Assembly (NCBI GenBank): GCA_001442925.1
Contig: LDXX01000004.1
Coordinates: forward strand, 1 to 60,000
Reading direction: 5' to 3'
Length of the DNA: 60,000 bases
From: Candidatus Kryptonium thompsonii
GTDB lineage: Bacteria > Bacteroidota > Ignavibacteria > Kryptoniales > Kryptoniaceae
Shown: in pieces, positions 35,418 to 45,082 of the stretch
How the letters are laid out: each line of letters opens with the position of its first letter
Position numbering within the stretch: the first letter of the stretch is position 1
Translations under genes and position numbers: made by a program
The notes under the pieces: model-generated
What the model was told of the DNA's origin: nothing
Database searches by the model: none
What the model saw: only the letters and a program-made list of their open reading frames with translations

Positions 35418-38400
35418 TTCATTATCTCAAACTTTATTTCTGTATGATACTCTTGTAAACTTTTTATCGTTAAATTACCTTGTCTTAATTTTTTTATCGC
35501 TTCGACCGCGCTTAAACCAGCTGAAAGAGTTGTGACAAATGGAATTTTATATTTAACCGCATTCCTACCAATCGCAAATTCATCAAATCTTGAAGCCTCG
35601 CCAAGCGGTGTGTTTATTATAAAGTTTATCTTCCCCTCCCTTATGTAATCGACGATATCAGGATGTCCCTCATTCACCTTATAAACTTTTTCAGCATAAA
35701 TTCCGTTTGACCTTAAAAATTTCGCAGTCCCATCCGTTGCAATTATCTTAAAACCAAGATTGACAAACTCGTTGGCGATTTTAAGAACTTTTTGATTCTT
35801 ATCCCTGTCGTTAACACTTATCAAAACAGCTCCAGATGTCGGCAAAAGATTTCCCGCCCCAATTTGAGCCTTCGCAAAAGACTCCCCAAATGAGTAAGAC
35901 AAACCGATGACCTCACCAGTCGACCTCATCTCAGGACCGAGAAAAACGTTTACATTTGGAAATTTTGAGAATGAAAAGACGGGCGCTTTACATGCTTTAA
36001 TCCTGAGATTTCTAAAATTGAAATCGTAAAGCCCAAACTCATCGATCACAGCGTCAGAACTTTTGACAAGGAGCTTAGTTGCAATTTTAGCAAACGGTAT
36101 CCCTGTTGCCTTACTTATGAACGGAACTGTCCTTGACGAGCGAGGATTTGCCTCAAGAACATAGACCACACCATCTTTTTCTGCAAATTGAATGTTTATT
36201 AAGCCAACAACTTTCAACGCAAGAGAAATTTTCTGAGTGTACTCAATCATCTTTTCAATCGTATCATCTTCAGCCATAATTGGCGGGAAAATGCAGGAAC
36301 TATCGCCAGAGTGAATCCCAGCTTCTTCTATATGTTCCATTATCCCCATAACTAAAACTCTCTCACCATCGCATATCGCATCGACATCATATTCAAATGC
36401 ATCCTCAAGAAATTGATCTATCAAAATAGGGTTCTCTTGAGAGATTTTAATTTCATTTTTCAAATAATCAACCAACGAATCTTTCGAGTAAATTATCTTC
36501 ATCGCTCTCCCGCCGAGAACATATGATGGACGAACAAGCACAGGGAATCCAATCATATTGGCAATTTCAACAGCTTCGTCAATTGTCCTAGCGTAACCAC
36601 AAGCTGGATAATTAATTCCAAGTTCATCAAGCAACTTCGTGAATTTACCTCTGTCCTCAGCTATATCTATGCTTTCGGGGGATGTGCCGAGAATTTTTAC
36701 ACCGTTTGCCTTGAAAACCTTTGCAAGTTTTAAAGGAGTCTGACCGCCGAAACTAATTATAACCCCATCTGGCTTTTCAAGTTCAACTATGTTCATAACA
36801 TCTTCAAAAGTTATCGGCTCAAAGTATAACCTATCGGCAGTATCATAATCTGTCGAAACCGTTTCAGGGTTGCAATTTATCATTATCGTTTCGTAACCCT
36901 CCTCCTTTAAGGCAAATACAGCATGAACATTTGCATAATCAAACTCAATCCCTTGCCCAATTCTATTTGGTCCGCTTCCGATGATTAAAACTTTTCTTTT
37001 GTCCGTTGGGATCGATTCATTTTCGAGATCATAACTTGAGTAAAAATAAGGAGTATAAGATTCAAATTCAGCAGCGCAAGTGTCGACTGTTTTATAAACT
37101 GGAATAATGTTAAGTTTTTTTCTTAAATCCCTTATCTCGCTTTCCGTTCTCCCCCAAATAAAAGCCAGCTGTTTGTCAGAAAAGCCATTTTTCTTCGCCC
37201 TTAAAATAATCTCTCTCGCAAGCGATGGATTTTCGTCGGCAAGTTTAAAAATGTCGGGTATTTTTCTCAACTCGTTTTCTATCTCAACTATCTCCCTCAA
37301 ATTATAAAGAAACCATCTGTCAATTTTGGTCAGTTCGTAAACCTCGTCAACGCTCATGCCAGACATAAAAGCATATCTTATCCAAAAGATGTTGTCCCAT
37401 TTATTTTGTTTTAACCTTTCAACAATTTTTCTTTTCAATGCCCCATCGCCTTCAAAATTTTGTATCTCATCCTTTCCGTCGCACCCAAGCCCAAATCTAT
37501 CAATCTCAAGCGACCTTATCGCTTTTTGAAATGCCGACTTGAAATTTCTCCCTATAGCCATCACTTCGCCAATCGACTTCATCTGAACTCCAAGCGTATC
37601 ATCAACTTCTTTAAATTTTTCAAAATCCCATCTTGGTATCTTGACAACGCAATAATCGATCGATGGTTCAAAGGATGCAAGTGTTTTCTTCGTTATATCA
37701 TTCGGTATTTCATCAAGCGTATAACCAAGAGCAAGGAGCGTCGCTATTTTCGCAATTGGGAAACCCGTCGCTTTGCTTGCAAGGGCTGAACTTCTGCTAA
37801 CGCGTGGATTCATCTCGATGACAAATACTTCGCCATTTTCAGGATGAATTGCAAATTGAATATTTGCCCCACCAGTTTCAACCCCAATTTCACTCATTAT
37901 CATCTTCGCATAATCCCTAAGTCTCTGATATTCCTTGTCTGTTAATGTCTGCGCAGGTGCAACTGTGATTGAATCACCCGTATGAATTCCCATTGGATGA
38001 AAATTTTCAATTGAACAAACGACAATAAAATTATCTTTTCTATCGCGCATCACCTCAAGCTCATATTCCTTCCAACCGATCAAAGATTGTTCGATCAAAA
38101 CTTTTCTGATTGGACTTTCTATAAGTGCTTTCTCAAGTTTCCTTTTTAAATCATCGAAATCATACGCCACCGCGCCGCCAGTTCCACCGAGCGTAAAACT
38201 TGGCCTTAAAATCAACGGGAAACCAATCCTTTCAGCAAACTTCAAACCATCTTCAACAGTTTTAACGAAAGCGCTCTCGGGGACCTTGAGACCTATTTTC
38301 TCCATAGACTTTTTAAAAAGTTCCCTATCCTCCGCCTTTTTTATCGCCTCAATGCTCGAACCGATAAGTTTAACGCCATATTTTTCAAGAATTCCAAGCT

Positions 38401-38704
38401 CATGAAGTTGAACCGCAAGGTTTAAGGCAGTTTGACCCCCGAGCGTGGGAAGAAGCGCATCTGGCTTTTCTTTCTTGATAATCTCTTCGAGAAAATACGG
38501 GGTCAACGGCTCAAGATAGGTTGCATCTGCAAATTCGGGATCAGTCATTATCGTGGCAGGATTATTATTGACAAGTATAACCCTCAAGCCATGATTTTTA
38601 AGAACTTTACAGGCTTGAGTCCCCGAATAATCAAATTCACAGGCTTGACCCACTACGATTGGACCGCTCCCGATGATGAGGACGGATTTTATATCAGTTT
38701 TCAC
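35414..38704 (-). CDS. carB: Carbamoyl-phosphate synthase large subunit
   Basis: A 1096-residue enzyme slightly longer than the E. coli protein (1073). It has two ATP-grasp halves beginning [20 protein letters not shown] and [19 protein letters not shown], each with [10 protein letters not shown] or [10 protein letters not shown] nucleotide loops, and a C-terminal MGS-like regulatory domain (about 960-1096) with [13 protein letters not shown]. The start is GTG at 38704, with GGGAAG just upstream; an ATG two bases earlier is out of frame. A good sigma-70 promoter lies about 30-55 bases upstream. I see no PyrR- or Arg-box. Confidence 0.97.
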   Translation of the reverse strand: MKTDIKSVLIIGSGPIVVGQACEFDYSGTQACKVLKNHGLRVILVNNNPATIMTDPEFADATYLEPLTPYFLEEIIKKEKPDALLPTLGGQTALNLAVQLHELGILEKYGVKLIGSSIEAIKKAEDRELFKKSMEKIGLKVPESAFVKTVEDGLKFAERIGFPLILRPSFTLGGTGGAVAYDFDDLKRKLEKALIESPIRKVLIEQSLIGWKEYELEVMRDRKDNFIVVCSIENFHPMGIHTGDSITVAPAQTLTDKEYQRLRDYAKMIMSEIGVETGGANIQFAIHPENGEVFVIEMNPRVSRSSALASKATGFPIAKIATLLALGYTLDEIPNDITKKTLASFEPSIDYCVVKIPRWDFEKFKEVDDTLGVQMKSIGEVMAIGRNFKSAFQKAIRSLEIDRFGLGCDGKDEIQNFEGDGALKRKIVERLKQNKWDNIFWIRYAFMSGMSVDEVYELTKIDRWFLYNLREIVEIENELRKIPDIFKLADENPSLAREIILRAKKNGFSDKQLAFIWGRTESEIRDLRKKLNIIPVYKTVDTCAAEFESYTPYFYSSYDLENESIPTDKRKVLIIGSGPNRIGQGIEFDYANVHAVFALKEEGYETIMINCNPETVSTDYDTADRLYFEPITFEDVMNIVELEKPDGVIISFGGQTPLKLAKVFKANGVKILGTSPESIDIAEDRGKFTKLLDELGINYPACGYARTIDEAVEIANMIGFPVLVRPSYVLGGRAMKIIYSKDSLVDYLKNEIKISQENPILIDQFLEDAFEYDVDAICDGERVLVMGIMEHIEEAGIHSGDSSCIFPPIMAEDDTIEKMIEYTQKISLALKVVGLINIQFAEKDGVVYVLEANPRSSRTVPFISKATGIPFAKIATKLLVKSSDAVIDEFGLYDFNFRNLRIKACKAPVFSFSKFPNVNVFLGPEMRSTGEVIGLSYSFGESFAKAQIGAGNLLPTSGAVLISVNDRDKNQKVLKIANEFVNLGFKIIATDGTAKFLRSNGIYAEKVYKVNEGHPDIVDYIREGKINFIINTPLGEASRFDEFAIGRNAVKYKIPFVTTLSAGLSAVEAIKKLRQGNLTIKSLQEYHTEIKFEIMK

Positions 38705-38731
38705 ATCTTCCCTGCCTAAAATTTTTCCTCA

Positions 38732-38760
38732 AATATAATAATTCGAGAAAACCAATGCAA
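38732..38760 (-). promoter_or_regulatory. Candidate carB-carA promoter
   Basis: On the minus strand, TTGCAT (38755-38760), 17 bases, TATATT (38732-38737). The predicted start is near 38725, giving a leader of about 20 bases before the carB GTG. Nothing downstream separates carA from the nuclease operon except a 60-base gap, so this promoter may also serve those genes. Confidence 0.55.
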
Positions 38761-38833
38761 ATGGATAGACACCAAAATTACTACCTTATAGAAAATTTGT
38801 CGCATCTCAACATAGCTTTTCATCAACCCAAAA

Positions 38834-39514
38834 TCATTTCATCAAATCGAGGGTATGTTTTACTCCTACCGCAATAAGCAGAGTTCTCAATTTAATTTCT
38901 TCTGTTCTGTAAATCGCGGTTTCATTTATTTTAAAAAGGCCGAGGGAATACTTTATATCAAAAAAGGGCACTATTCTCCCAAGATTAAATTCAACCCCAG
39001 AACCGAGGTCAATTCCAATATCAGAGGAAACCACAGCCCCTGATATCGACATTATCTTTACCATATCCCAATCCACAGCTTCAAATTCATATTTAATTTC
39101 ACCACTTAACCATATCGATGGTTCAACACCAAACAATAAGTATGGCTTCACAATACCTGTTGAACGGAACCTTACTTTAGCTAAAATTGGAGCATTAAGG
39201 TAGTTCAATTTAACTGTTATCTTTCTTACTCCATTATTTGAATAGACCCCTCTTCGTTGTGAAACGCCTATTCCGGCTTCAACTTCTAAGATATCTGAAG
39301 ATGTTACCCCTAAGGCTACACCACCCTCAATTCCAATCCCAAAATTTTGCTTTACCCCATCTGGAAGTCCTTTCACACTCAAACGCCCTAAAGATAGCCC
39401 AATTCTACCCCCTATCTTTATTATTTCCGGGTTTATCTCTTGTGCTTTCGCAAACTGCATTAGAGCAATTGTTACAACCATCAAAACCACTATGGCTACT
39501 TTCTTCCATAGCAT
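38834..39514 (-). CDS. Outer-membrane beta-barrel protein
   Basis: The start is placed at ATG 39514 (MLWKKVAIVVLM), which begins directly with a signal peptide and has GGGG about eight bases upstream; the frame is open to 39544. The product is about 226 residues. After the cleavage site (AKAQ) it has alternating strands with glycine- and aromatic-rich turns (KIGGRIGLSLGRLS, YLNAPILAKVRFR, VKPYLLFGVEPS, FFDIKYSLGLF), matching the small PorT/OmpW-like barrel families of FCB bacteria. The YLLFG-EP and DIKYSLG segments are typical. The ligand is unknown. It appears monocistronic, with its own promoter at 39598-39626. Confidence 0.78.
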   Translation of the reverse strand: MLWKKVAIVVLMVVTIALMQFAKAQEINPEIIKIGGRIGLSLGRLSVKGLPDGVKQNFGIGIEGGVALGVTSSDILEVEAGIGVSQRRGVYSNNGVRKITVKLNYLNAPILAKVRFRSTGIVKPYLLFGVEPSIWLSGEIKYEFEAVDWDMVKIMSISGAVVSSDIGIDLGSGVEFNLGRIVPFFDIKYSLGLFKINETAIYRTEEIKLRTLLIAVGVKHTLDLMK

Positions 39515-39597
39515 TTTAATACCCCATTTAAATTTTTTTACCACTCAAAAACCATGGTGAGGCACAATAAATTTCTTCATGTTTTTGTTGCCAGAAA

Positions 39598-39626
39598 AAG
39601 TTAATAAACAAAAATACAATTGTCAA
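39598..39626 (-). promoter_or_regulatory. Candidate promoter of the outer-membrane barrel gene
   Basis: On the minus strand, a perfect TTGACA (39621-39626), 17 bases, TAACTT (39598-39603). The predicted start is near 39590, about 75 bases before the ATG. Confidence 0.5.
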
Positions 39627-39629
39627 GCG

Positions 39630-39695
39630 AAATAACCCCCTTGCGTTAAGGAAGTTATACTAAACTCTTAAAAGCTCACTAATTGTGGGTTATTT
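39630..39695 (-). repeat. Inverted repeat downstream of rpsT
   Basis: Nine-base arms AAATAACCC (39630-39638) and GGGTTATTT (39687-39695) are perfect complements separated by 48 bases. The interior has a smaller CCTT/AAGG hairpin (about 39639-39651). It starts two bases after the rpsT stop, reading along the minus strand, and ends at the next promoter. It may be an mRNA 3'-end structure or a protein-binding site. It lacks a long U tract, so I do not call it a terminator. Confidence 0.4.
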
Positions 39696-39697
39696 TC

Positions 39698-39970
39698 TTA
39701 TGATTGGGCTTTCACTATAGGAAAATTATTAACAAATTGTGCAAGTTTGGATTTATAAGATGCTGCTCTGTTTCTGTGGATAATTCCTTTGGCAGCAAGC
39801 TTATCAAGTATTGAATAAACTTTTTTGAGCATAAGCTCGGCCTCTTCTTTTGTCGCGGCCGTTTTAACCTTTTTAATAAATGTTTTCATCATCGACTTAT
39901 AATGCTTGTTTCGCGCTCTTCTCTTTTCAGATTTTCTCAATCTCCTTTCGGCTGACTTAAGATTCGGCAT
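39698..39970 (-). CDS. rpsT: 30S ribosomal protein S20
   Basis: A 90-residue basic helical protein matching S20 (E. coli 87). It has the N-terminal MPNLKSAERRLRKSEKRR, RNKHYKSMMKTFIKK, and the C-terminal GIIHRNRAASYKSKLAQFV. It binds 16S rRNA early in 30S assembly. It lies 34 bases downstream of the initiator tRNA gene with no promoter I can find between them, so both may come from one transcript. No Shine-Dalgarno sequence is seen. Confidence 0.96.
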   Translation of the reverse strand: MPNLKSAERRLRKSEKRRARNKHYKSMMKTFIKKVKTAATKEEAELMLKKVYSILDKLAAKGIIHRNRAASYKSKLAQFVNNFPIVKAQS

Positions 39971-40004
39971 TTGAGCAAATTCTATTAATTTTTAAAAATT
40001 TTTG

Positions 40005-40077
<73 letters not shown>

Positions 40078-40095
40078 GTGATTTTTGCGGATATA

Positions 40096-40124
40096 AATAT
40101 AATAAACTCAACCATAAATTTCAA
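40096..40124 (-). promoter_or_regulatory. Candidate promoter of tRNA-fMet and rpsT
   Basis: On the minus strand, TTGAAA (40119-40124), 17 bases, TATATT (40096-40101), with 18 bases to the tRNA 5' end. It is back to back with the plus-strand promoter at 40147-40175. Confidence 0.6.
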
Positions 40125-40146
40125 ATTAAACTCGACCAACTAAAGT

Positions 40147-40175
40147 TTGACAATTTTCACCAAAATTTTTATCTT
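40147..40175 (+). promoter_or_regulatory. Candidate promoter of the 40207-54518 gene run
   Basis: TTGACA (40147-40152), 17 bases, TATCTT (40170-40175), close to the sigma-70 consensus. The predicted start is near 40182, about 25 bases before the first ATG. Confidence 0.6.
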
Positions 40176-40206
40176 TTAAAGCAGTCTAAATTTAACCAAG
40201 AGATTA

Positions 40207-40935
40207 ATGAGACTTAAAGATAAAGTTGCAATCATAACAGGTGCATCACGCGGGCTGGGAAAAGCAATAGCGGAATCCTTCGCTCGCGAGGGCGCCTTAA
40301 TCGCAGTATGTTCAAGAACAAATGAAATCTTCACAGTCGCTGATCAAATCAAAACTACATGCTCGAGCTGTTACGCTGGAAAACTTGATGTCGCAAATTA
40401 CAATGAGGTCAAGGAATTCGTCGAAGCTGTTCATAAAAAGTTTGGGAGAATAGATATACTCGTAAATAACGCAGCAATACTTGGGGAGAGAACAAACATC
40501 GCTGATTACCCAATTGATGTGTGGGAAAAGGTGATCAACATTAACTTAAATGGTGTTTTTTACTTTTCACACGAGGTCGTTAAATATATGATGACACAAG
40601 GAAACGGAAGCATAATTATGGTAAGTTCGAGCGTTGGACGAAAGGGAAGAGCAAGATGGGGAGCTTATGCAGTCTCAAAATTTGGAGTTGAAGGACTCGT
40701 TCAAGTCCTTGCCGATGAACTTAAAGATACAGGCATAAGGGTTAACTCTGTAAACCCAGGTCCACTTGCAACAAAGATGCGAAAGCAAGCTTACCCAAAT
40801 GAAGACCAATCAAAACTAAAAAAACCAGAAGAGATCGTTGATATTTTCATATACTTAGCCTCCGACGAATCCAACGGTATCACAGGAATGCAATTCGACG
40901 CTCAAGATTTTAAACTAAATGAAATAAAGAAATGA
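40207..40935 (+). CDS. Short-chain dehydrogenase/reductase (FabG-like)
   Basis: A 242-residue classical SDR. The cofactor loop is TGASRGLG (11-18), followed by the structural NNAAI, active-site Ser in MVSSSVG (about 141), and Y-x3-K in YAVSK (about 153-157). CSRT at the end of beta-2 suggests NADP preference. The closest recognised group is 3-oxoacyl-ACP reductase-like enzymes, but substrate specificity cannot be read. Its stop overlaps the peptidase start (ATGA), so the two are coupled. Confidence 0.88.
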   Translation: MRLKDKVAIITGASRGLGKAIAESFAREGALIAVCSRTNEIFTVADQIKTTCSSCYAGKLDVANYNEVKEFVEAVHKKFGRIDILVNNAAILGERTNIADYPIDVWEKVININLNGVFYFSHEVVKYMMTQGNGSIIMVSSSVGRKGRARWGAYAVSKFGVEGLVQVLADELKDTGIRVNSVNPGPLATKMRKQAYPNEDQSKLKKPEEIVDIFIYLASDESNGITGMQFDAQDFKLNEIKK

Positions 40936-42719
40936 GTCGAAAATTACTTCTTCTTGCAATTAGTGCTTTATTTTTCTTTTCGTGTTTTTATCCAAGATCA
41001 ACTTCACCACAGATTGACGAAAAGGACCTATTCAAACATTTAAAACACATAGCCTCAGATGAGCTTGAAGGAAGAAGAGCTGGAACAAGGGGAGCTGAAC
41101 TTGCCAGTAATTACATAGCAAATTATTTCAAAAAATTTGGATTGAAACCCGCTGGAGATAATGGAACCTACTTTCAATATTTCGATTTCGTCAGCGATGT
41201 CAAAATGGGTGATTCAAACTTTGTAAGCTTCAAAACAAACAGCGAAGAAATTAAACTAAATTTTAAATCGGATTTCATTCCACTTCCTTTCAGCGAATCT
41301 GGAAAAATTAAAAGCGATGTAATTTTCGCTGGCTACGGTATAACTGCCCCAGAACAAAACTATGATGATTACGAAGGAATTGACGCACGTGGAAAAGTTG
41401 TAATAGTCCTAAAAGGAACACCAGATGGCTACAAAGCACATTCCCCGTTTGAAAAATACCTATCCATTAGATATAAAGTTAGCAACGCTCAATCAAAAGG
41501 CGCTGCTGGCGTTATCTTAGTTGATCCATTTTCAGAAAAATTTGAGAAATTCACATATGATTATTCCGCAGGAAAGGCGGGCATTCAAGTTATTGAAGTC
41601 AAAAATAGCGTAATTGACAAATTATTCAAAGCGTGCGGATACGATTTCAAACTTTATGATATCGTTAAAAAAATTTACGATTCCCAGAAACCCAATTCAT
41701 TTCCCATAAAAAATTTAAATGCTGAAATTCAAACGGATGTTCGCTATATCAAGTCAAAGGTTGCAAATGTCATAGGTTATATTGAAGGTTCAAATCACGA
41801 ATTAAAGAACGAATATATCATAATCGGTGCACATTACGATCATCTCGGCTGGGGCGGACAGGGTTCGCTTATCCCTGATACAGTTGCAATTCACAATGGT
41901 GCCGATGATAACGGTTCTGGAACTGTTGGTTTGCTTGAACTTGCGGAATATTTTTCACACAACAGGAAAAAACTTAACAGAACTTTGGTCTTTATAGCCT
42001 TTACAGCTGAAGAAGAGGGAACAATTGGTTCAGGATATTATGTAAAAAATCCAGTTTTCCCGCTTGAAAATACAATCGCCATGATAAATATGGACATGAT
42101 CGGACGAATGAAGGAAAATAAGTTGACAATATATGGCGTTGGAACAAGCCCTATATGGAACGAGATAATTGAAAGATTGAACTCTGAATTTAAATTTGAA
42201 CTAAACCTTGTAAAAGATGGATACGGTCCAAGCGACCATGCACAATTTTATTCAAAAAATATCCCGGTGCTTCACTTCTTCACGGGAATACATGGGGATT
42301 ATCATAAACCAAGCGATGATTACGACAAAATAAACTACCAGGGACAAAAAAAGATTCTCGACTTTATCGCAAGTTTGACTCTTGAACTTGACAAATCTAA
42401 AGAGAAACCACAATTCGTCAAGGTGGAAACACCACAAAGGAGCGCGCGTGGATTTAGGGTGACACTTGGCGTCGTCCCCGATTACTCCGAGGAAGTTCAA
42501 GGTATGAAAGTTAGTGATGTTCGTCCAGGAACCCCAGCGGAGAAAGCTGGGATTAAACCTGGGGATGTGATTATAAAGCTTGGTGAAAGGGAAATTAAAA
42601 ACATTTACGATTATACCTATGCACTTGGTGATTTCAACCCTGGCGATGAAGTTGAGGTAATTATTTTAAGAAATGGAGAAAAATTGAGCTTTAAAGTAAA
42701 GTTTGAAGAGAGAAAGTAA
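40932..42719 (+). CDS. M28-family zinc aminopeptidase lipoprotein with PA and PDZ domains
   Basis: A 595-residue lipoprotein (MSRKLLLLAISALFFFSC, lipobox Cys18). A PA domain (about 125-225) is inserted into the M28 fold. The two-zinc site is visible: His in GAHYDH (about 299), bridging Asp in GADDNGSG (about 325), Glu pair in TAEEEG, Asp in MDMIGR (about 387), and a C-terminal His in FFTGIHGDYHKPSDD. A C-terminal PDZ domain (about 505-595) has RPGTPAEKAGIKPGDVI. It probably trims peptides in the periplasm or on the surface. Confidence 0.92.
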   Translation: MSRKLLLLAISALFFFSCFYPRSTSPQIDEKDLFKHLKHIASDELEGRRAGTRGAELASNYIANYFKKFGLKPAGDNGTYFQYFDFVSDVKMGDSNFVSFKTNSEEIKLNFKSDFIPLPFSESGKIKSDVIFAGYGITAPEQNYDDYEGIDARGKVVIVLKGTPDGYKAHSPFEKYLSIRYKVSNAQSKGAAGVILVDPFSEKFEKFTYDYSAGKAGIQVIEVKNSVIDKLFKACGYDFKLYDIVKKIYDSQKPNSFPIKNLNAEIQTDVRYIKSKVANVIGYIEGSNHELKNEYIIIGAHYDHLGWGGQGSLIPDTVAIHNGADDNGSGTVGLLELAEYFSHNRKKLNRTLVFIAFTAEEEGTIGSGYYVKNPVFPLENTIAMINMDMIGRMKENKLTIYGVGTSPIWNEIIERLNSEFKFELNLVKDGYGPSDHAQFYSKNIPVLHFFTGIHGDYHKPSDDYDKINYQGQKKILDFIASLTLELDKSKEKPQFVKVETPQRSARGFRVTLGVVPDYSEEVQGMKVSDVRPGTPAEKAGIKPGDVIIKLGEREIKNIYDYTYALGDFNPGDEVEVIILRNGEKLSFKVKFEERK

Positions 42720-42740
42720 AATTAACAAAAAGGAGGCAAA

Positions 42741-43217
42741 ATGAATCCTGAAGCAAAAAAGAAAGCCTTGAGGATGATCACTTACGGTCTTTATATTTTG
42801 ACTTCAAAATCTGGAGATAGATATTCAGCAGGAACTGTTAACTGGTTAAGTCAGTCTTCCTTTGAGCCACCGCTTGTTATGGTAGGGGTTAAACGGGATT
42901 CCGGATTGCATAGCACAATTTCAGAAAGTGGTGTTTTCGCAGTCAACATACTTGCATCAGATCAAAAGGAAATCGCTTCAGCGTTCTTTAAACCAACAAG
43001 CGTGGAAAATGATAAGATAAATGGTTATAGATTTGAACAAGGCGAAACCGGTTCTCCGTTACTTGTCGACCTTCCGGCATTTTTTGAGTGTAGGGTGGTT
43101 GATAAAGTCGAAAGAGGAGATCATACAATTTTTGTTGGAGAGGTGATCAACGCTGGTGTGAGAAAAGAAGCAAAACCACTTGTTATGTGGGATACTGGCT
43201 GGTTTTACGGAGGATAA
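42741..43217 (+). CDS. Flavin reductase-like FMN-binding protein
   Basis: A 158-residue split-barrel flavin reductase domain protein, with MITYGLYILTSKSGDRYSAG, TVNWLSQSSFEPPLVMVGV (the FMN-phosphate region), and HTIFVGEVINAGV. Such proteins bind FMN and exchange electrons with NAD(P)H or iron-sulfur partners. GGAGG lies seven bases before the ATG. It is followed by CBS and ferredoxin genes, each with a strong ribosome-binding site, forming a small redox-looking subcluster. Confidence 0.85.
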   Translation: MNPEAKKKALRMITYGLYILTSKSGDRYSAGTVNWLSQSSFEPPLVMVGVKRDSGLHSTISESGVFAVNILASDQKEIASAFFKPTSVENDKINGYRFEQGETGSPLLVDLPAFFECRVVDKVERGDHTIFVGEVINAGVRKEAKPLVMWDTGWFYGG

Positions 43218-43238
43218 AAACAAAATGGAGGTGCTGTC

Positions 43239-43691
43239 ATGAAGACAGCGGGCGATATCATTAAAGGTAAACCACTCTATTTTGTAGAGAGTGGTTCTTC
43301 AGTGCTTGATGCTGCAAAGCTTATGGCTGAAAAAAATATCGGTGCGGTTCTTGTGCTTTCAAAAGATGGGAAATTTCTCGGCATTTTCTCCGAACGGGAT
43401 CTACTGAAAAGGGTCATAGCGAAGGGATTAAATCCAGCTGACATAAAAATCGACGATGTTATGACTCATGAAGTTATGATCGCATTTGAAAATGAATCTT
43501 ATGAAGAATGTCTCGCGAAAATGAAAAAGGCTCAAATAAGACATCTTCCCGTTGTTGATAAAAACAACAACTTGCTGGGTATGCTTTCGCTTCGCGATCT
43601 TATGGATATCTCACTTGATGAAAAAACGGAAAAAATCGAACTTCTCCACAGCTACATTTACTATAGACCACCATTCGAAGAAAGTAAATAA
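43239..43691 (+). CDS. CBS-domain pair protein
   Basis: A 150-residue protein consisting of two CBS motifs: about 8-68 (VLDAAKLMAEKNIGAVLVLS, GIFSERDLLKRVI) and about 72-130 (YEECLAKMKKAQIRHLPVVD, GMLSLRDLMD). CBS pairs bind adenine nucleotides and act as energy sensors. GGAGGTG precedes the ATG. A perfect 9-base inverted repeat lies 31 bases inside the coding sequence (43270-43296). Confidence 0.92.
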   Translation: MKTAGDIIKGKPLYFVESGSSVLDAAKLMAEKNIGAVLVLSKDGKFLGIFSERDLLKRVIAKGLNPADIKIDDVMTHEVMIAFENESYEECLAKMKKAQIRHLPVVDKNNNLLGMLSLRDLMDISLDEKTEKIELLHSYIYYRPPFEESK

Positions 43692-43711
43692 AAACAAAAA
43701 AGGGAGAAAAC

Positions 43712-44152
43712 TTGCCAGTAGTCAAGTTTGAGCGTGAAGGCAGAAGTATTGAAGTTCCGAAAGGTGCAAACTTGAGAAAATCTGCCCTAAAGGCGGGAAT
43801 AAATGTTTACAAAGGTATAAATCAAATCCTCAACTGTCAAGGACATGGGCTCTGTGGAACATGCAGGGTTGAGATAATTCAAGGTGATAAAAATGTTAAC
43901 TCGAAAACACCGATGGAGGAGTGGGTTTTAAAAGGTAAATTTCTAATTGCCCACAAAGTTAAACCAAACCTTCGGCTTTCCTGTCAAGTTAAGGTTGATG
44001 ACGATATCGTCGTCCTGACAATGCCTGAATATGAAATTGATAAAGAAGAAACGATAGAAAGAGTTAAAATTTTTGCAGTGGTGACACTTTTTGCCTTGCT
44101 TTTCCTTGTGGGACTTGCGTTTATTGTTTTGGACTTCATCGGCAAACTCTAA
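43712..44152 (+). CDS. [2Fe-2S] ferredoxin with C-terminal membrane anchor
   Basis: A 146-residue protein that begins with TTG after AAGGGAG. Residues 1-115 are a plant/vertebrate-type ferredoxin with the cluster Cys pattern C-x5-C-x2-C in NCQGHGLCGTCRVEI (about 43-51) and a distal Cys in RLSCQVK (about 93). After a charged linker, residues about 118-142 are a single hydrophobic helix (IFAVVTLFALLFLVGLAFIV). Stand-alone ferredoxins normally lack such an anchor, so this one would hand electrons to a partner at the inner membrane. Confidence 0.88.
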   Translation: MPVVKFEREGRSIEVPKGANLRKSALKAGINVYKGINQILNCQGHGLCGTCRVEIIQGDKNVNSKTPMEEWVLKGKFLIAHKVKPNLRLSCQVKVDDDIVVLTMPEYEIDKEETIERVKIFAVVTLFALLFLVGLAFIVLDFIGKL

Positions 44153-44182
44153 ACATTTAAAAATTAAGAAGGCTTTAAAAAA

Positions 44183-45058
44183 TTGAAAATTTTACTCACC
44201 GGCGGAAGTGGTTTTCTTGGCTGGAATTTTTGTAAAACCTTACGATTCAAGCATGAGATCACCGCTTTTTACTTCCAACACGAATTATTCCTTGAAAAAT
44301 GTAATTTCTATAAAATTGACATCAGAAATCGTGATGAGGTTTTTGAAGCGGTAAAAAAAATCCAGCCCGAAGTGGTTGTTCACACAGCTGCTATCACGAA
44401 TGTTCAAATTTGTGATCAAGACCGCGACCTTGCTTATTCTGTAAATGTTGAGGGAACTAAAAACTTGCTTGACGCAAGTGCAGAGGTTGGGGCAAAATTT
44501 GTTTACATCTCGACCGATCTTGTATATAGTGGTGATGGAAGTTTCTTCACGGAAGATACTAAGCCGGAACCCAAAAGTTACTATGCTCAAACAAAACTCG
44601 AAGCCGAAGAGATAGTTAAATCATACGATAATTACATAATTCTTCGTCTCGCCCTGATGTATGGATGGGGCAATGTTTTCACAAATTCGTTTTCCGATTG
44701 GCTTCATACTGAATTGAGAGCAAAAAGAAAAGTTAAGGTTTTTGCAGATCAATTTAGAACACCAATTTATGCGGTTGACGCAGTTATGGCGATAGATGAA
44801 TTGATTTCAAAAGATATCAAAAATGATATCTTTAATCTTGGTGGTCCCGAAAGGATATCAAGATATAACTTTGCATTAAAATTTGCGGACGTCTTCGGGT
44901 ATCCACAAGACTTGATCATCCCAGTGCCGATGGACTCGGTTAAAACCTATCTGGCTGGTGCTAAAGATTGTTCTCTCAACATAAGTAAAATTCAATCTGT
45001 GTTAAGCTTTAAACTTAAAAATGTAGATGAAGGATTGAACGCAATGAAGCGAAGTTAA
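44183..45058 (+). CDS. RmlD-like NAD(P)-dependent sugar-nucleotide reductase
   Basis: A 291-residue extended SDR, starting with TTG. It has GGSGFLGWNF (nucleotide loop, 7-16), VVHTAAITNVQICDQD, the active-site segment YISTDLVYSG, and Y-x3-K in YYAQTKLEAEE. These match dTDP-4-dehydrorhamnose reductase and its relatives. No other rml genes are nearby, so the exact substrate is uncertain. A methionine adenosyltransferase regulatory subunit-like role is less likely. Confidence 0.82.
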   Translation: MKILLTGGSGFLGWNFCKTLRFKHEITAFYFQHELFLEKCNFYKIDIRNRDEVFEAVKKIQPEVVVHTAAITNVQICDQDRDLAYSVNVEGTKNLLDASAEVGAKFVYISTDLVYSGDGSFFTEDTKPEPKSYYAQTKLEAEEIVKSYDNYIILRLALMYGWGNVFTNSFSDWLHTELRAKRKVKVFADQFRTPIYAVDAVMAIDELISKDIKNDIFNLGGPERISRYNFALKFADVFGYPQDLIIPVPMDSVKTYLAGAKDCSLNISKIQSVLSFKLKNVDEGLNAMKRS

Positions 45059-45082
45059 ATTTACAATAAAGTTTGATTATCT

